Shown in pieces: positions 15,177 through 22,862 of a stretch of DNA of 37,214 nt (position 1 is the first letter of the stretch; each line of letters opens with the position of its first letter). Location of the stretch: assembly GCA_011523705.1 (NCBI GenBank), contig WTGC01000122.1, positions 1 to 37,214 on the forward strand. Reading direction: 5' to 3'. The position numbers were made by a program, and so were the translations under genes. This stretch comes from Chloroflexota bacterium. GTDB lineage: Bacteria > Chloroflexota > Anaerolineae > Aggregatilineales > Phototrophicaceae. The notes under the pieces were generated by a model. The model was not told the DNA's origin. It did no database searches and was given only the letters and a program-made list of their open reading frames with translations.

Positions 15177-16161
15177 AGCGATAGCCGGCTGCGGTCAATT
15201 CAATGATCGCAGCGACATTGCTGTTGTCGATGACGCCGGGACCGGTCAGAATGTCGCCACCTGGCGCCAGCTCGAACTGGCTGTTCAGGTAGAGCCACAT
15301 GATGGTCTCGAAGCCCTGCAGGTACGGCTGCTGATCGATCGCCTGTACCAGATAGCCGCCTTGGATCATCTCATAGATCTCGGCGCTGGTATCGTGGGTG
15401 GTGGCGAAGAGCTCGCCAGCCATGACGCCAGCTTCCTGGATGTAGAGGTTCAGGGAGCTTGAGGGGTTGGGGCCGAGCATGAAAGCGGCGTTGGCATCGT
15501 CGTTAGCGCTGAAGTAATCCGCCAAGATGCCGGCTGACGCGGTCACATCGTTGTTGATGGTCAAGCCGTCAAGCGGGATGCCAGCTTCTTCAAAGACGCT
15601 GCGAACACCGGCGCAGCGCGCTTCCAAGCCGCTGTGTCCAACTTCCTGGATCGGGCAGACGCCGCGGGTGATGTCGACGCCGGCGTCAGCAGCGGCGCCC
15701 AGAACGGCGCGCGCATTCGAACGGCCGCCGAGGAATTCGTTGGCGCCGATGTAGAAGAGCGTCGGCAGCGCGTCGGGCGTGCCGGCGTTGGGATCAGCGG
15801 TGTTGAAGACGATGACCGGGATGCCAGCTTCGGCCGCGCGGTTGACGCCATCGCGGATCACTTCCGGATTGGGAACGGTGGTGCCGATGCCATCATTGTT
15901 GCGCGCCAGCGCATCATCCCAATAGCCAGCCATATCGTCTACGTTGTCGACCGGGTCAGACAGCCAGGCGCAATCTGCCGAGAGCAGGGCGCAGGCGTCT
16001 TCCATACCTTTGATGACGACGATCCAGAAGGGATTGCCGACGCCGCCATGGCTGACCATACTGAAGACCAACTGGTCCTGCGCGCCGACGCCGCCGATAC
16101 CGGCGATCATGACACCCAATGCCAAAAGCAGCACCGGGATTGTGCGAAGCAACTTTCTCAT
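15175..16161 (-). CDS. Periplasmic sugar-binding protein (RbsB/XylF type)
   Basis: Binding protein of a ribose/xylose-type ABC importer, 328 aa, periplasmic-binding-protein type 1 fold (COG1879). Signal peptide: charged MRKLLR, hydrophobic residues 8-24, probable cleavage after GVGAQ. The fold shows in FSMVSHGGVGNPFWIVVIKG at the start of the mature part, in NRAAEAGIPVIVFNTADPN and in the late VQAIDQQPYLQGFETI. AAGGAG lies before the ATG, and a good promoter is found 120-150 bases upstream (16280-16308). It precedes the long permease. Exact sugar unknown; neighbouring sugar-acid enzymes favour a pentose or other aldose. Confidence 0.93.
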   Translation of the reverse strand: MRKLLRTIPVLLLALGVMIAGIGGVGAQDQLVFSMVSHGGVGNPFWIVVIKGMEDACALLSADCAWLSDPVDNVDDMAGYWDDALARNNDGIGTTVPNPEVIRDGVNRAAEAGIPVIVFNTADPNAGTPDALPTLFYIGANEFLGGRSNARAVLGAAADAGVDITRGVCPIQEVGHSGLEARCAGVRSVFEEAGIPLDGLTINNDVTASAGILADYFSANDDANAAFMLGPNPSSSLNLYIQEAGVMAGELFATTHDTSAEIYEMIQGGYLVQAIDQQPYLQGFETIMWLYLNSQFELAPGGDILTGPGVIDNSNVAAIIELTAAGYR

Positions 16162-16279
16162 TTCGAAACTCCTTCAAAGTGAATTTGTGTACGTTCGTCT
16201 CAGGCAATACGCCTGTTGAGACCGGTTTCAAGAGGCTCGCGCCACGCAATAATTGGGCGCGGCCAGCCAAGCGCTAAGT

Positions 16280-16308
16280 ATTCTAACGCATATTCGAATG
16301 TTTTTCAA
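16280..16308 (-). promoter_or_regulatory. Sigma-70 promoter for the pentose-type importer
   Basis: On the minus strand TTGAAA (16303-16308), a 17-base spacer, then TAGAAT (16280-16285). It lies about 120 bases before the binding-protein start and just after the end of the enolase-superfamily gene, so a leader of about 110 bases is expected. Confidence 0.7.
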
Positions 16309-16342
16309 CTCGCGGTATGAGCCCGCAATTTCGACCTGTACA

Positions 16343-17542
16343 TTAGCGGATCTCTTCGACCGCCCAGTGATCGCCCATGGCGCGGCGGCCGCCTGTTAGC
16401 CCTTCGCCCTCCGAGACTTCGCGGATGATGTCCGCACGCTGCAAAGCCGAGTCCAGCAGCTCTACGCCCAAGCCCGGACCGGCGGGGATATCCAGGCAGC
16501 CATCGGCGACTGCCGGCTGAAATCCAGCGAGGACGGGGAAGTATTCGCGGTAAAAGGCGCGAACGGACTCGACATAAAAGAGGTTGGGGATATGGGCGCC
16601 GAGGTGCATGCAGGCGGCGTGGCTGATGGGACCGGCGACATTGTGCAGCACGAGCGGAACGCCGAAGGTCTCCGCCAGCGCCGCAATTTTGCGCGTTTCG
16701 GCGATGCCGCCAGTCCAAACCGGGTCGGTCATGACGATTTGCGATACGTGCTTCTCCAGCCATTCGCGCAGCTGCCAGCGGGTCATCAGCAACTCGGAAC
16801 CGACGATTGGGATAGTCGTGCGTTGCGCCAGCGCTTTGATCTCGTCCGGATAGACGGCGGGCATGACGTCTTCGAGGAAGAGGATGTTGTAGGGCTCGAG
16901 GGCGCGGGCGATGCGCTCCATCGAGGCGCGATTCCAGCGAAAGTGGCATTCGATGCCGATCTCGATCTGATCGCCAACCGCGTCGCGAATCTGCTTGACC
17001 GGGACTAAGCCCTTCTCGATCTCGGCCAAAGAGATGCGCTGGCCAAAGCTGCGCTCGCTGAATTGATCGAAGGGCCAGATCTTCATGGCGTAGATTTCGT
17101 CGGCGAGCAGGTTGCGCGCCAGGGCGCCGGAGTCTTCGTGCCAGGCTTGGTAATCGCGTACCCCGCCGAAGCTGATACAGGTGTTGTAAGTCGGGATTTC
17201 ATCGCGCGTCTTGCCGCCCAGCAAGTGATAGAGCGGCGCTTGGTAATGCTTTCCCATGATGTCCCAAAGGGCGAGCTCGAAGGCGGAGAGGGCGCGCGTC
17301 TCGGCGCCGGCATAACCGTGATACATGATGTTGTCCATGACGAAGCGCCACAAGCCCTCGATATCGAGCGGGTCTTGCCCGAGCGCGAGCGGCGCGATCG
17401 TGCCGTGCAGAGCGGCGTTGGCGCCCGGCACCTTGTCCACCGTCTCGCCCAATCCTATCAGCCCGCTGTCGGTGTGCACGCGAACGACGAGCAGGCGCGG
17501 AAAAGCTTTCCACTGCAAGGTTTCGATTTGGGTGATTTTCAT
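16343..17542 (-). CDS. Enolase-superfamily sugar-acid dehydratase (MR subgroup)
   Basis: Mandelate-racemase/muconate-lactonizing-type enzyme, 399 aa, most like galactonate-type dehydratases that remove water from aldonic acids. The capping domain is residues 1-115 and the barrel follows. Probable metal ligands are E198 (GIECHF), E224 (LFLEDV) and E250 (IVGSE). H300 (VLHNVAGP) is the likely general base and E325 (YVES) follows. A KIWPFD motif is at 154-159. It lies upstream of the pentose-type importer and downstream of an AraD1-like dehydratase gene, fitting a non-phosphorylative pentose pathway. The true substrate cannot be read from the sequence. A 26-bp piece of this gene (16896-16921) recurs upstream at 17588-17613. 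Confidence 0.88.
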   Translation of the reverse strand: MKITQIETLQWKAFPRLLVVRVHTDSGLIGLGETVDKVPGANAALHGTIAPLALGQDPLDIEGLWRFVMDNIMYHGYAGAETRALSAFELALWDIMGKHYQAPLYHLLGGKTRDEIPTYNTCISFGGVRDYQAWHEDSGALARNLLADEIYAMKIWPFDQFSERSFGQRISLAEIEKGLVPVKQIRDAVGDQIEIGIECHFRWNRASMERIARALEPYNILFLEDVMPAVYPDEIKALAQRTTIPIVGSELLMTRWQLREWLEKHVSQIVMTDPVWTGGIAETRKIAALAETFGVPLVLHNVAGPISHAACMHLGAHIPNLFYVESVRAFYREYFPVLAGFQPAVADGCLDIPAGPGLGVELLDSALQRADIIREVSEGEGLTGGRRAMGDHWAVEEIR

Positions 17543-17587
17543 TGGACGCCCTTCGCTTAAACTTTACCACCCAGTACACCGAGTTAT

Positions 17588-17613
17588 TCGAGGGCGCGGG
17601 CGATGCGCTCCAT
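17588..17613. repeat. 26-bp perfect copy of an internal enolase-gene segment
   Basis: Identical to 16896-16921, which encodes MERIARALE within the neighbouring enolase-superfamily gene. Here the same codons run into TAA at once. It may be the remnant of a second copy of the gene or a small duplication. Confidence 0.75.
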
Positions 17614-17633
17614 GCTGACCAGCACGGGTAGCC

Positions 17634-18542
17634 TTATTCGCAAGCGACCGAGATGTTGTAAGCTGCTTTGTTGGTGACTTGTAGTCGGTAGAATTTGCTT
17701 TCAGTGAATGTTGAGACTTTTATTGTGTAGTAGCCTTCAAAGTCTACATAGTCGGGAATGTACATTTGTCCAATACCGTCGTCGACTGGAACGGTTGCGT
17801 AAGACATCGCGCTACCTCCCCAAGGTGCGTAAAGGTCAATCATGAACTCATCCTGTAGCCAGCCAAATCTACCGGCACCGAAGGCCAGGAGTTCTAGTGG
17901 ACTTTTACCGGCCGTGATTGCACAATCCGCGCCGCTCAGTTGGAATGTCTTCGTTTGTCCTATTTGAAGGACTGGATGTGTCGCGCTGCTGGTTCTGGTC
18001 GGCCGGCGGGTTGCCGTGGGGCTCGGCGTTGGCTGTCGCGTTGGCTCGGGGCATGCCTCTGGATAAGTGAATTCGTCTATCGCGCCTGGTGATCTGAATA
18101 GTGCGGACCAGCCTTGGTCGTGTTTTGCCCATATAAAGCCGTTGGCGCTTTCCTGCTTAGCTCGGTCGATTGTGAATATATCGCCTCTGCTAAAGCTGCT
18201 AATGATGGATCCGCCGGGCGTAGAGCGAATGTTTAAGGTCGGTGACATAACGCAGAAATCTAATTCACCACAGCCACCGTAAACTGAAATACCAATCACT
18301 CGTTGCACTTCTTCGCTTGCGGGATCGCAAATCTCTGTTGGTTCGGGTGCTAGCTCTTGCTCTGTTGCTTGTCGGGGGCCGCATTCTTCCTGTACTTGTA
18401 CCCACCAGGACTCTGCTTCGTCATAAGTTCTGATGGCAATGCTCTGGTCAAGGCGGGCGGCGCATTCGTCAGGCGTCTCTGCCCATGCGGTACCGGCAAG
18501 CAATGCCAGCAGTCCAATCACGATCAAGATAATCCGATGCAT
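17634..18542 (-). CDS. Secreted protein with bacterial SH3 domain
   Basis: 302 aa with a signal peptide (hydrophobic residues about 4-18, cleavage near TAWA-ET). A Cys-containing N-terminal region is followed by a bacterial SH3 (SH3_3) domain at about residues 95-160 (CVMSPTLNIRSTPGGSIISS). Next come a Pro/Thr linker (about 168-192) and a C-terminal beta-rich domain of about 105 residues ending VACE. Such SH3 domains often bind cell-wall or surface polymers. GC content is lower than in neighbouring enzyme genes. It has its own promoter (18591-18618) and appears to be a single-gene unit. No catalytic motif seen. Confidence 0.8.
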   Translation of the reverse strand: MHRIILIVIGLLALLAGTAWAETPDECAARLDQSIAIRTYDEAESWWVQVQEECGPRQATEQELAPEPTEICDPASEEVQRVIGISVYGGCGELDFCVMSPTLNIRSTPGGSIISSFSRGDIFTIDRAKQESANGFIWAKHDQGWSALFRSPGAIDEFTYPEACPEPTRQPTPSPTATRRPTRTSSATHPVLQIGQTKTFQLSGADCAITAGKSPLELLAFGAGRFGWLQDEFMIDLYAPWGGSAMSYATVPVDDGIGQMYIPDYVDFEGYYTIKVSTFTESKFYRLQVTNKAAYNISVACE

Positions 18543-18590
18543 AGTCTTGCCTTTCTGTCGAGCATCCCCGACGTTATCTTAAGCAAGACT

Positions 18591-18618
18591 ATTATAGAGT
18601 TTCTGTACATGAGGTACA
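18591..18618 (-). promoter_or_regulatory. Promoter with overlapping dyad for the SH3 protein gene
   Basis: Minus-strand TATAAT (18591-18596) lies about 50 bases before the start codon. A perfect dyad, TGTAC-ATGAG-GTACA (18604-18618), covers the position of the -35 element, which itself matches poorly. This is a plausible operator or activator site. Confidence 0.5.
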
Positions 18619-18625
18619 GCGCCTG

Positions 18626-20023
18626 TTAATCGACTACCCGCATCGCCCGCTGCGGCGAGAGCCAGAAAGGCGGCAGGTAGGCTGGCATGTTGGAAAAGGG
18701 CAGCACCTCCGGCTTGAGCTGAATGCCGAGCTGGTTGCGCATGAAGTTGCGGCGGTGCTGAATGCGGTCCCAGGCGGCCGGATATTTCTGCCAGAACGCT
18801 TTGCGCAGCGGCTCGTCAGCCAGGGCGATGCCGTCTTCGATATTGGTCGTGTGGTAGGGCGAATGCGTCGCCGGGATGACATCGACTTGCAGCGCCATGC
18901 CTGAGCGCAGCGGAATATCAGAGCCGGCGAAAATCGGCGAGTGCAACCATTCGTCGAGGTGAATCAGATGACCAGGATTGAGGCCGATGCCAAAGAAAGG
19001 ATCGCCAAGATGCGACTCGATGATGGCCTGCAATTCGCCGCCGGTCACGCCGATGCCGATCGCTTCGTACCAGTCGACGATGGCGCGGAAATAGGGCGCG
19101 ACCAGTTTCTCGATGTAATCCCGCACATTGGCCGGCAGGTCATCCTGATTCCGCGCCAGCCAGCCGCCGCGAGCGTTGAGCGCGCCCCAGATGCCATAAG
19201 CCAGAAAGACCGGATCGCCGAGGCCCAAGCGGCGCAGCGACGGGCTGGCCAAGCCGAGAGCGGCGCGCTCGCCACTGGAGAACATCAAATGGCAAGACTG
19301 GGGCAACCCGGTCATTTGCATCAGAGCAACGGCTTCGAACTCGCTCATGCCGGCTTCGACGCCGAAGATCAGATTGCGGACCGCTTGCGAGGTATGGGTG
19401 GCGGCGAATTCAAAATAAGCTAGTTGATCGACATCGTTGTTGGCGCGCAATCCATTCGCCGGGTGCATGAAGATGTCAGTGGCGTTATAGAGCCGGTCGC
19501 GCGCGCCAACGATATCGGTCAGGACCTCGACGATGAAGGCTGGGATCTCCAGTGCACGCGCGGGATCGCTCGCTTCGCGCTCGTCAAAGGACTTCCAGCC
19601 GGCGATGCCGAGGCGCTGGCCAGCCCGCAAGCCGGCGGCGCTGAGGATCTCGGCCAGCATGGGGCTTTGGCCGCGCGGCTGACCCAGCAGGCTGAAACTT
19701 TGGTAGAGCGCGCGCTCAATATCGACGGGCGAGACGCCGCTGTACGCCATGCCTTCATTGCCGAGCAGGAGCGTAGGCTTCCGCCCGGGCAGGAGGACTA
19801 GCAGCGCCTCTTCAAAGCGCGGATCGTAACCGGTCAGGTAAGCCAGATTGGCGAAGTGTTCGCGGTCGCCATAGACGAGCAGGGCGTCATAGCCGGCTTC
19901 GGCAGCGCGCGTCCTGGCCGCGTCCAGGCGCGCCTCGTAGGTCGCCACGGGGATGGCCGGCTGGACCGAGGGCAGTCCAAATTCGGGCAGTTCGATCGGC
20001 GCCAGTTCCGCGCGGCTGGTCAT
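18626..20023 (-). CDS. M24-fold (Xaa-Pro peptidase/creatinase-like) protein with incomplete metal site
   Basis: 465 aa. The N-terminal creatinase-type domain (residues about 28-180, with ALLVYGDREHFANLAYLTGYDPRF) is followed by the pita-bread domain. Of the usual five metal ligands of M24 peptidases, His352 (NPGH) and Glu396 (NIEDG) are present. The position normally Glu is Asp381 (VDVIP), and the two Asp ligands are missing from the GDPVFLAYGIWGALNARGG segment. It may be a creatinase-like non-metal hydrolase or an inactive relative. The ATG at 20023 follows GAGAGGGGG, ten bases after the FAH-fold gene; a longer frame to 20251 overlaps that gene and is rejected. Confidence 0.85.
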   Translation of the reverse strand: MTSRAELAPIELPEFGLPSVQPAIPVATYEARLDAARTRAAEAGYDALLVYGDREHFANLAYLTGYDPRFEEALLVLLPGRKPTLLLGNEGMAYSGVSPVDIERALYQSFSLLGQPRGQSPMLAEILSAAGLRAGQRLGIAGWKSFDEREASDPARALEIPAFIVEVLTDIVGARDRLYNATDIFMHPANGLRANNDVDQLAYFEFAATHTSQAVRNLIFGVEAGMSEFEAVALMQMTGLPQSCHLMFSSGERAALGLASPSLRRLGLGDPVFLAYGIWGALNARGGWLARNQDDLPANVRDYIEKLVAPYFRAIVDWYEAIGIGVTGGELQAIIESHLGDPFFGIGLNPGHLIHLDEWLHSPIFAGSDIPLRSGMALQVDVIPATHSPYHTTNIEDGIALADEPLRKAFWQKYPAAWDRIQHRRNFMRNQLGIQLKPEVLPFSNMPAYLPPFWLSPQRAMRVVD

Positions 20024-20033
20024 CGGCCCCCTC

Positions 20034-20972
20034 TCAGACCTCGATGACGCGGTTCTGCAGCGTGCCGATGCCATCGATGGTGATCGTGACGACATCATCA
20101 ACCGCGAGCGTGAACTCGGCCGGCGGCACGATGCCAGCGCCGGTGAGCAGCATGACGCCGTTGGGGTAGGTATTGCTGCGCCCCAGATAATCGATAAGTT
20201 CGGGAATCTTGCGCTTGATTTGATCGGTCGAGACCTCGCCGCTGAACACAATCTCGCCCCTCCCTACTTGTTGGGGAGGGGTTTGGGGTGGGGTAGCGCG
20301 GCGGATGACCAGGCGAATCGTGGTATCGAGCCATTCATCCGAGGGCGCGAGCAAGATGCCGGGACCGATGGCGCAGGAGGCGGCGTAGACCTTCGCTTGC
20401 GGCAGGTAAAGCGGGTTCTCGCCTTCGATGTCGCGGCTGCTCATGTCGTTGCCGATGGTGAAACCGAGCATCTCCAGCGCCGGATTGACGACCAGCGCCA
20501 GTTCCGGCTCGGGCACATTCCAGCTGGAATCGGCGCGGAAGCCGGCCGCGTCCAGGTGTCCGACAGTGTTCTTGGACGAGGCTTTGAAGAAGATCTCCGG
20601 CCGTTCGGCGGTGTAGACGCGGGCGTAGACATCGCCGCCATCGGCCGATTCTTCCTGGCGCGCTCTGCGGCTGTCGAGGTAGGTCACGCCGGCCGCCCAG
20701 ACCTCCTGCTCATCCAGCGGCGGCAGCCAGTGGGGGATATCGGACGCAGGCGCGTTGTCGAGGTCGGGTGCCGGGAAGCGGCGCGAAGACGCGTCGGCCG
20801 CCTCGGCGACCGCGGCGATGGCGCTCGGGACGACGCCGCAGGAATCGCGGAAGAATTCAGCGAGTGAAGGAAAAGCGTGATGGATGTCATGCACCACGTC
20901 GCTGCGCAAGACGCCGAGGCGCGCTCCCTCGCCCGGTTGATGATAGCGAATCAGAATTGGCGCGTCTGTCAT
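20034..20972 (-). CDS. FAH-fold enzyme, AraD1-like 2-keto-3-deoxy-pentonate dehydratase
   Basis: 312 aa. Fumarylacetoacetate-hydrolase fold with metal ligands in PEPELALV (E155, E157) and D176 in GNDMSSRDIEGENPLYLPQA. The run YLPQAKVYAASCAIGP is characteristic, as I recall, of AraD1-type 2-keto-3-deoxy-arabinonate dehydratases, which make 2-oxoglutarate semialdehyde in non-phosphorylative pentose oxidation. Other FAH-fold hydrolases remain possible. Start 20972 has GGGAGAG upstream; the longer frame to 21086 runs into repeat DNA. Residues 226-240 (ATPPQTPPQQVGRGE) are encoded by an inserted G-rich repeat. The M24-fold gene follows after 10 bases. Confidence 0.85.
   Translation of the reverse strand: MTDAPILIRYHQPGEGARLGVLRSDVVHDIHHAFPSLAEFFRDSCGVVPSAIAAVAEAADASSRRFPAPDLDNAPASDIPHWLPPLDEQEVWAAGVTYLDSRRARQEESADGGDVYARVYTAERPEIFFKASSKNTVGHLDAAGFRADSSWNVPEPELALVVNPALEMLGFTIGNDMSSRDIEGENPLYLPQAKVYAASCAIGPGILLAPSDEWLDTTIRLVIRRATPPQTPPQQVGRGEIVFSGEVSTDQIKRKIPELIDYLGRSNTYPNGVMLLTGAGIVPPAEFTLAVDDVVTITIDGIGTLQNRVIEV
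20257..20300. repeat. G-rich dispersed repeat inside the FAH-fold gene
   Basis: CCCCTCCC and GGGAGGGG arms around a TACTTGTTG-like loop, followed by TTTGGGGTGGGGTAG. It is in frame and read as a proline- and glutamine-rich insertion between two beta strands of the enzyme. Confidence 0.85.
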
Positions 20973-21160
20973 GTTACTCTCCCTTGTATCCAGCAGCCTT
21001 TGGCGCTGCGTAGGCGAGCGCTGCAACCCTAACCTTACCGAATAACATGGGCTTCGCGCCAGTATTTGCCGCCTCAGCACCACCAACCTGCTGTAGGGGC
21101 GTTTGACCCGTCGTGTCTAGGCGCGGCGCCGAAACGCCCTTGCTTGTGATAGCGGACACT

Positions 21161-21240
21161 TTTCTCTGCGCTCTCTGCGTTCTCTGTGTTCAAAAAAAAC
21201 CTTCGGTGAACTCAATATAACTCGGTGTGCTCGGTGGCAA
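21161..21240. repeat. CTCTGTG/CTCGGTG dispersed element, copy 1
   Basis: Short iterations of CTCTGCG, TTCTCTGTG and CTCGGTG ending near GGTGGCAAA. The opposite strand would read HREHRG-like peptides, but there is no supporting gene structure. Related copies are at 25823-25870 and 28451-28493. Confidence 0.7.
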
Positions 21241-21296
21241 AATCGCTTGCTGCCCGCCACACCAACATACTGTAGGGACGTCTGACCCGTCCTGTC

Positions 21297-21318
21297 GGCG
21301 GGCTGTGTCTACGTGCCC
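21297..21318. repeat. Diverged copy of the 22-bp nested insert
   Basis: Matches the copy at 25963-25984 at 17 of 22 positions, sharing the central TGTCTACG. It lies in the middle of a palindromic repeat (21270-21349). Confidence 0.5.
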
Positions 21319-21412
21319 TACGCGACCTACGCGTATCGCGAGACGCCCCGGCATCTTCTGCTTTTGCCTCGCGATTGGCGCGCAATATTCGTTGATGCGA
21401 TTGCCAGCCGGA

Positions 21413-22654
21413 TTATCGCGACCTATCCATCAACGACTCATACAGTTTCCCATAGCGCTCGCTGATATGCTCGACGCCGTAACGCGCCACGATCCGCGCC
21501 TGCAAGTCTTCCCGCGCCCAGCTTTGCGCCAGCGTCCACTCGATGCCGGCCGCCAGGTCAGCGCTGTCTTTCATGCGCGCCAGGTAGCCATCAAGCCGAT
21601 GACCGATCATGTCGTCGGGTCCAGTACCCTCGAAGGCGACGCAGGGCGTGCCGCAAGCTAGCGCTTCCATCAGCGTTTTGCCCAGCGCCTCCTGCGTTGT
21701 GGGCAAGACGTAGACATCGCAGGCCGAATAGAGCGCGCTCAAACTGACTTCATCGTGCAGCCGTCCCACTTGATGGGCGGGCAATACCACATCAATCGCT
21801 TCTTGACGCGCGGCGCCAAACAGGACCAACTCAGTCTCGCTGGCGTCTCTCAGCTTTTGCAGCGCCTCCGCCAAATATGTGAAGCCCTTGCGCCGATCGC
21901 TCGTTCCGCCGATCGCGCCGAAGAGGATCAGCTTCTTATCCAAAGGCAAATTGAAAGCCCGGCGCGAAGCTCCGCGGTCCAGCGGCTTGAATACGCGCGG
22001 ATCAATCGGATTGCCGATGACTTCGATCCGCCGGTCAGCCAGTAGCGAGCTCGCCTGAGCGCAATCCGCCAGCCATTCGCTGATCGTTACAATCGTCAGC
22101 GGCAGCTTCGACCAGGCGCGCCGCTTCTCGGCGTGGACGCGCGCGCTGATGTCATTCGCCGTAGCCGCGACCAACTGCGGGCAATTCCCACAGTGCTCTC
22201 GATACTCTTGACAGTCCCCGGCGTAATGGCAGCCGCCGCTGAAAGCCCACATATCGCGCAGCGTCCAAACAATCGGGGCTCGAATCTTCGCCAGCTGGTC
22301 AATCGGCAGGAAATTATCGCCCACCCAGTGGAGATTCACGATGTCGGACCCAAATGAATTGATGACGGTGGCGATTGGGTAATTGAAACGATTCAAGCTC
22401 CAGTGCCCGCTGCCAGGGGCACGCGGATTGTCGCGCAGCCGCCGCTGATGGCGCCGCTCAGCTAGCCGCCGCCGCGCCCGCCCCCAACGATTCAGCCGGT
22501 CCGAAAGCCGATGCACGCTCGGATCCTCAGTGACTTTGCGCAGCACCAGCATCTCGCTTGCCAAGCCCGCTTGCCGCAAGCCGCGGTGCAGGCGGTAGGC
22601 GCCCATTGCCGCGCCGCCGCCGCCATCGCTTATCGATAGGTGAAGTACCTTCAA
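21413..22654 (-). CDS. GT4-family glycosyltransferase
   Basis: Nucleotide-sugar-dependent glycosyltransferase with GT-B fold, 413 aa. The N-terminal domain begins VLHLSISDGGGGAAMGAYRL with the glycine-rich acceptor loop; the donor domain starts near KKLILFGAIGG. The usual E-x7-E motif is in EALGKTLMEALACGTPCVAF. A cysteine cluster (CHYAGDCQEYREHCGNCPQL, about residues 143-162) may bind metal and resembles that of WcaC-type colanic-acid transferases. Probably acts in surface polysaccharide or glycolipid synthesis at the inner membrane. It stands alone, divergent from menA, so partners cannot be inferred. Confidence 0.9.
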   Translation of the reverse strand: MKVLHLSISDGGGGAAMGAYRLHRGLRQAGLASEMLVLRKVTEDPSVHRLSDRLNRWGRARRRLAERRHQRRLRDNPRAPGSGHWSLNRFNYPIATVINSFGSDIVNLHWVGDNFLPIDQLAKIRAPIVWTLRDMWAFSGGCHYAGDCQEYREHCGNCPQLVAATANDISARVHAEKRRAWSKLPLTIVTISEWLADCAQASSLLADRRIEVIGNPIDPRVFKPLDRGASRRAFNLPLDKKLILFGAIGGTSDRRKGFTYLAEALQKLRDASETELVLFGAARQEAIDVVLPAHQVGRLHDEVSLSALYSACDVYVLPTTQEALGKTLMEALACGTPCVAFEGTGPDDMIGHRLDGYLARMKDSADLAAGIEWTLAQSWAREDLQARIVARYGVEHISERYGKLYESLMDRSR

Positions 22655-22814
22655 ATCACACTGCCCATGCTTTCGCTCTTTCAGCGATTATACACACTCG
22701 CGTGCATTGGGAGCGCGCACGTCATCGTTCGGCATTTTGCTCGCCCAGAGATTGTAGGAGCGAACCTTGCATCGCCCGCCGCCTGAAATTGCCAACATAG
22801 TCCACTAAATCTGG

Positions 22815-22820
22815 TATAGT
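22815..22820 (+). promoter_or_regulatory. Extended -10 promoter element before menA
   Basis: TATAGT preceded by TGG, the TGn form of an extended -10. It lies about 45 bases before the menA start. A TTGCCA occurs 20 bases upstream, too far for a standard -35. Confidence 0.4.
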
Positions 22821-22862
22821 CTCAAGGTGAATTGACAGCTAACCACGGAAAGAATCCCGCTC

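Larger units (their letters stand above)
20973..21412. other. 440-base gene-free stretch filled with repeats
   Basis: No supported gene. It holds a palindromic repeat (21091-21139: GGGCGTTT...AAACGCCC), a CTCTGCG...CTCGGTG element (21161-21240) and a second palindromic repeat (21270-21349: GACGTCT...AGACGCC) that carries a diverged 22-bp insert. Confidence 0.75.

Noticed and set aside
16305..16949. 214-codon frame overlapping the first enolase-superfamily gene
   Set aside because: Same-strand, different-frame, Arg-rich shadow of a conserved enzyme.
20024..20251. N-terminal extension of the M24-fold protein into the FAH-fold gene
   Set aside because: The extension is low-complexity Arg/Ser-rich sequence from the other frame of a conserved gene, and a better start with a ribosome site exists at 20023.
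20616..20640. GTAGACGCGGGCGTAGACAT in the FAH-fold gene as another 22-bp insert
   Set aside because: It encodes GDVYARVYTAE, normal sequence of the enzyme, and lacks the GGTC and GACC ends.
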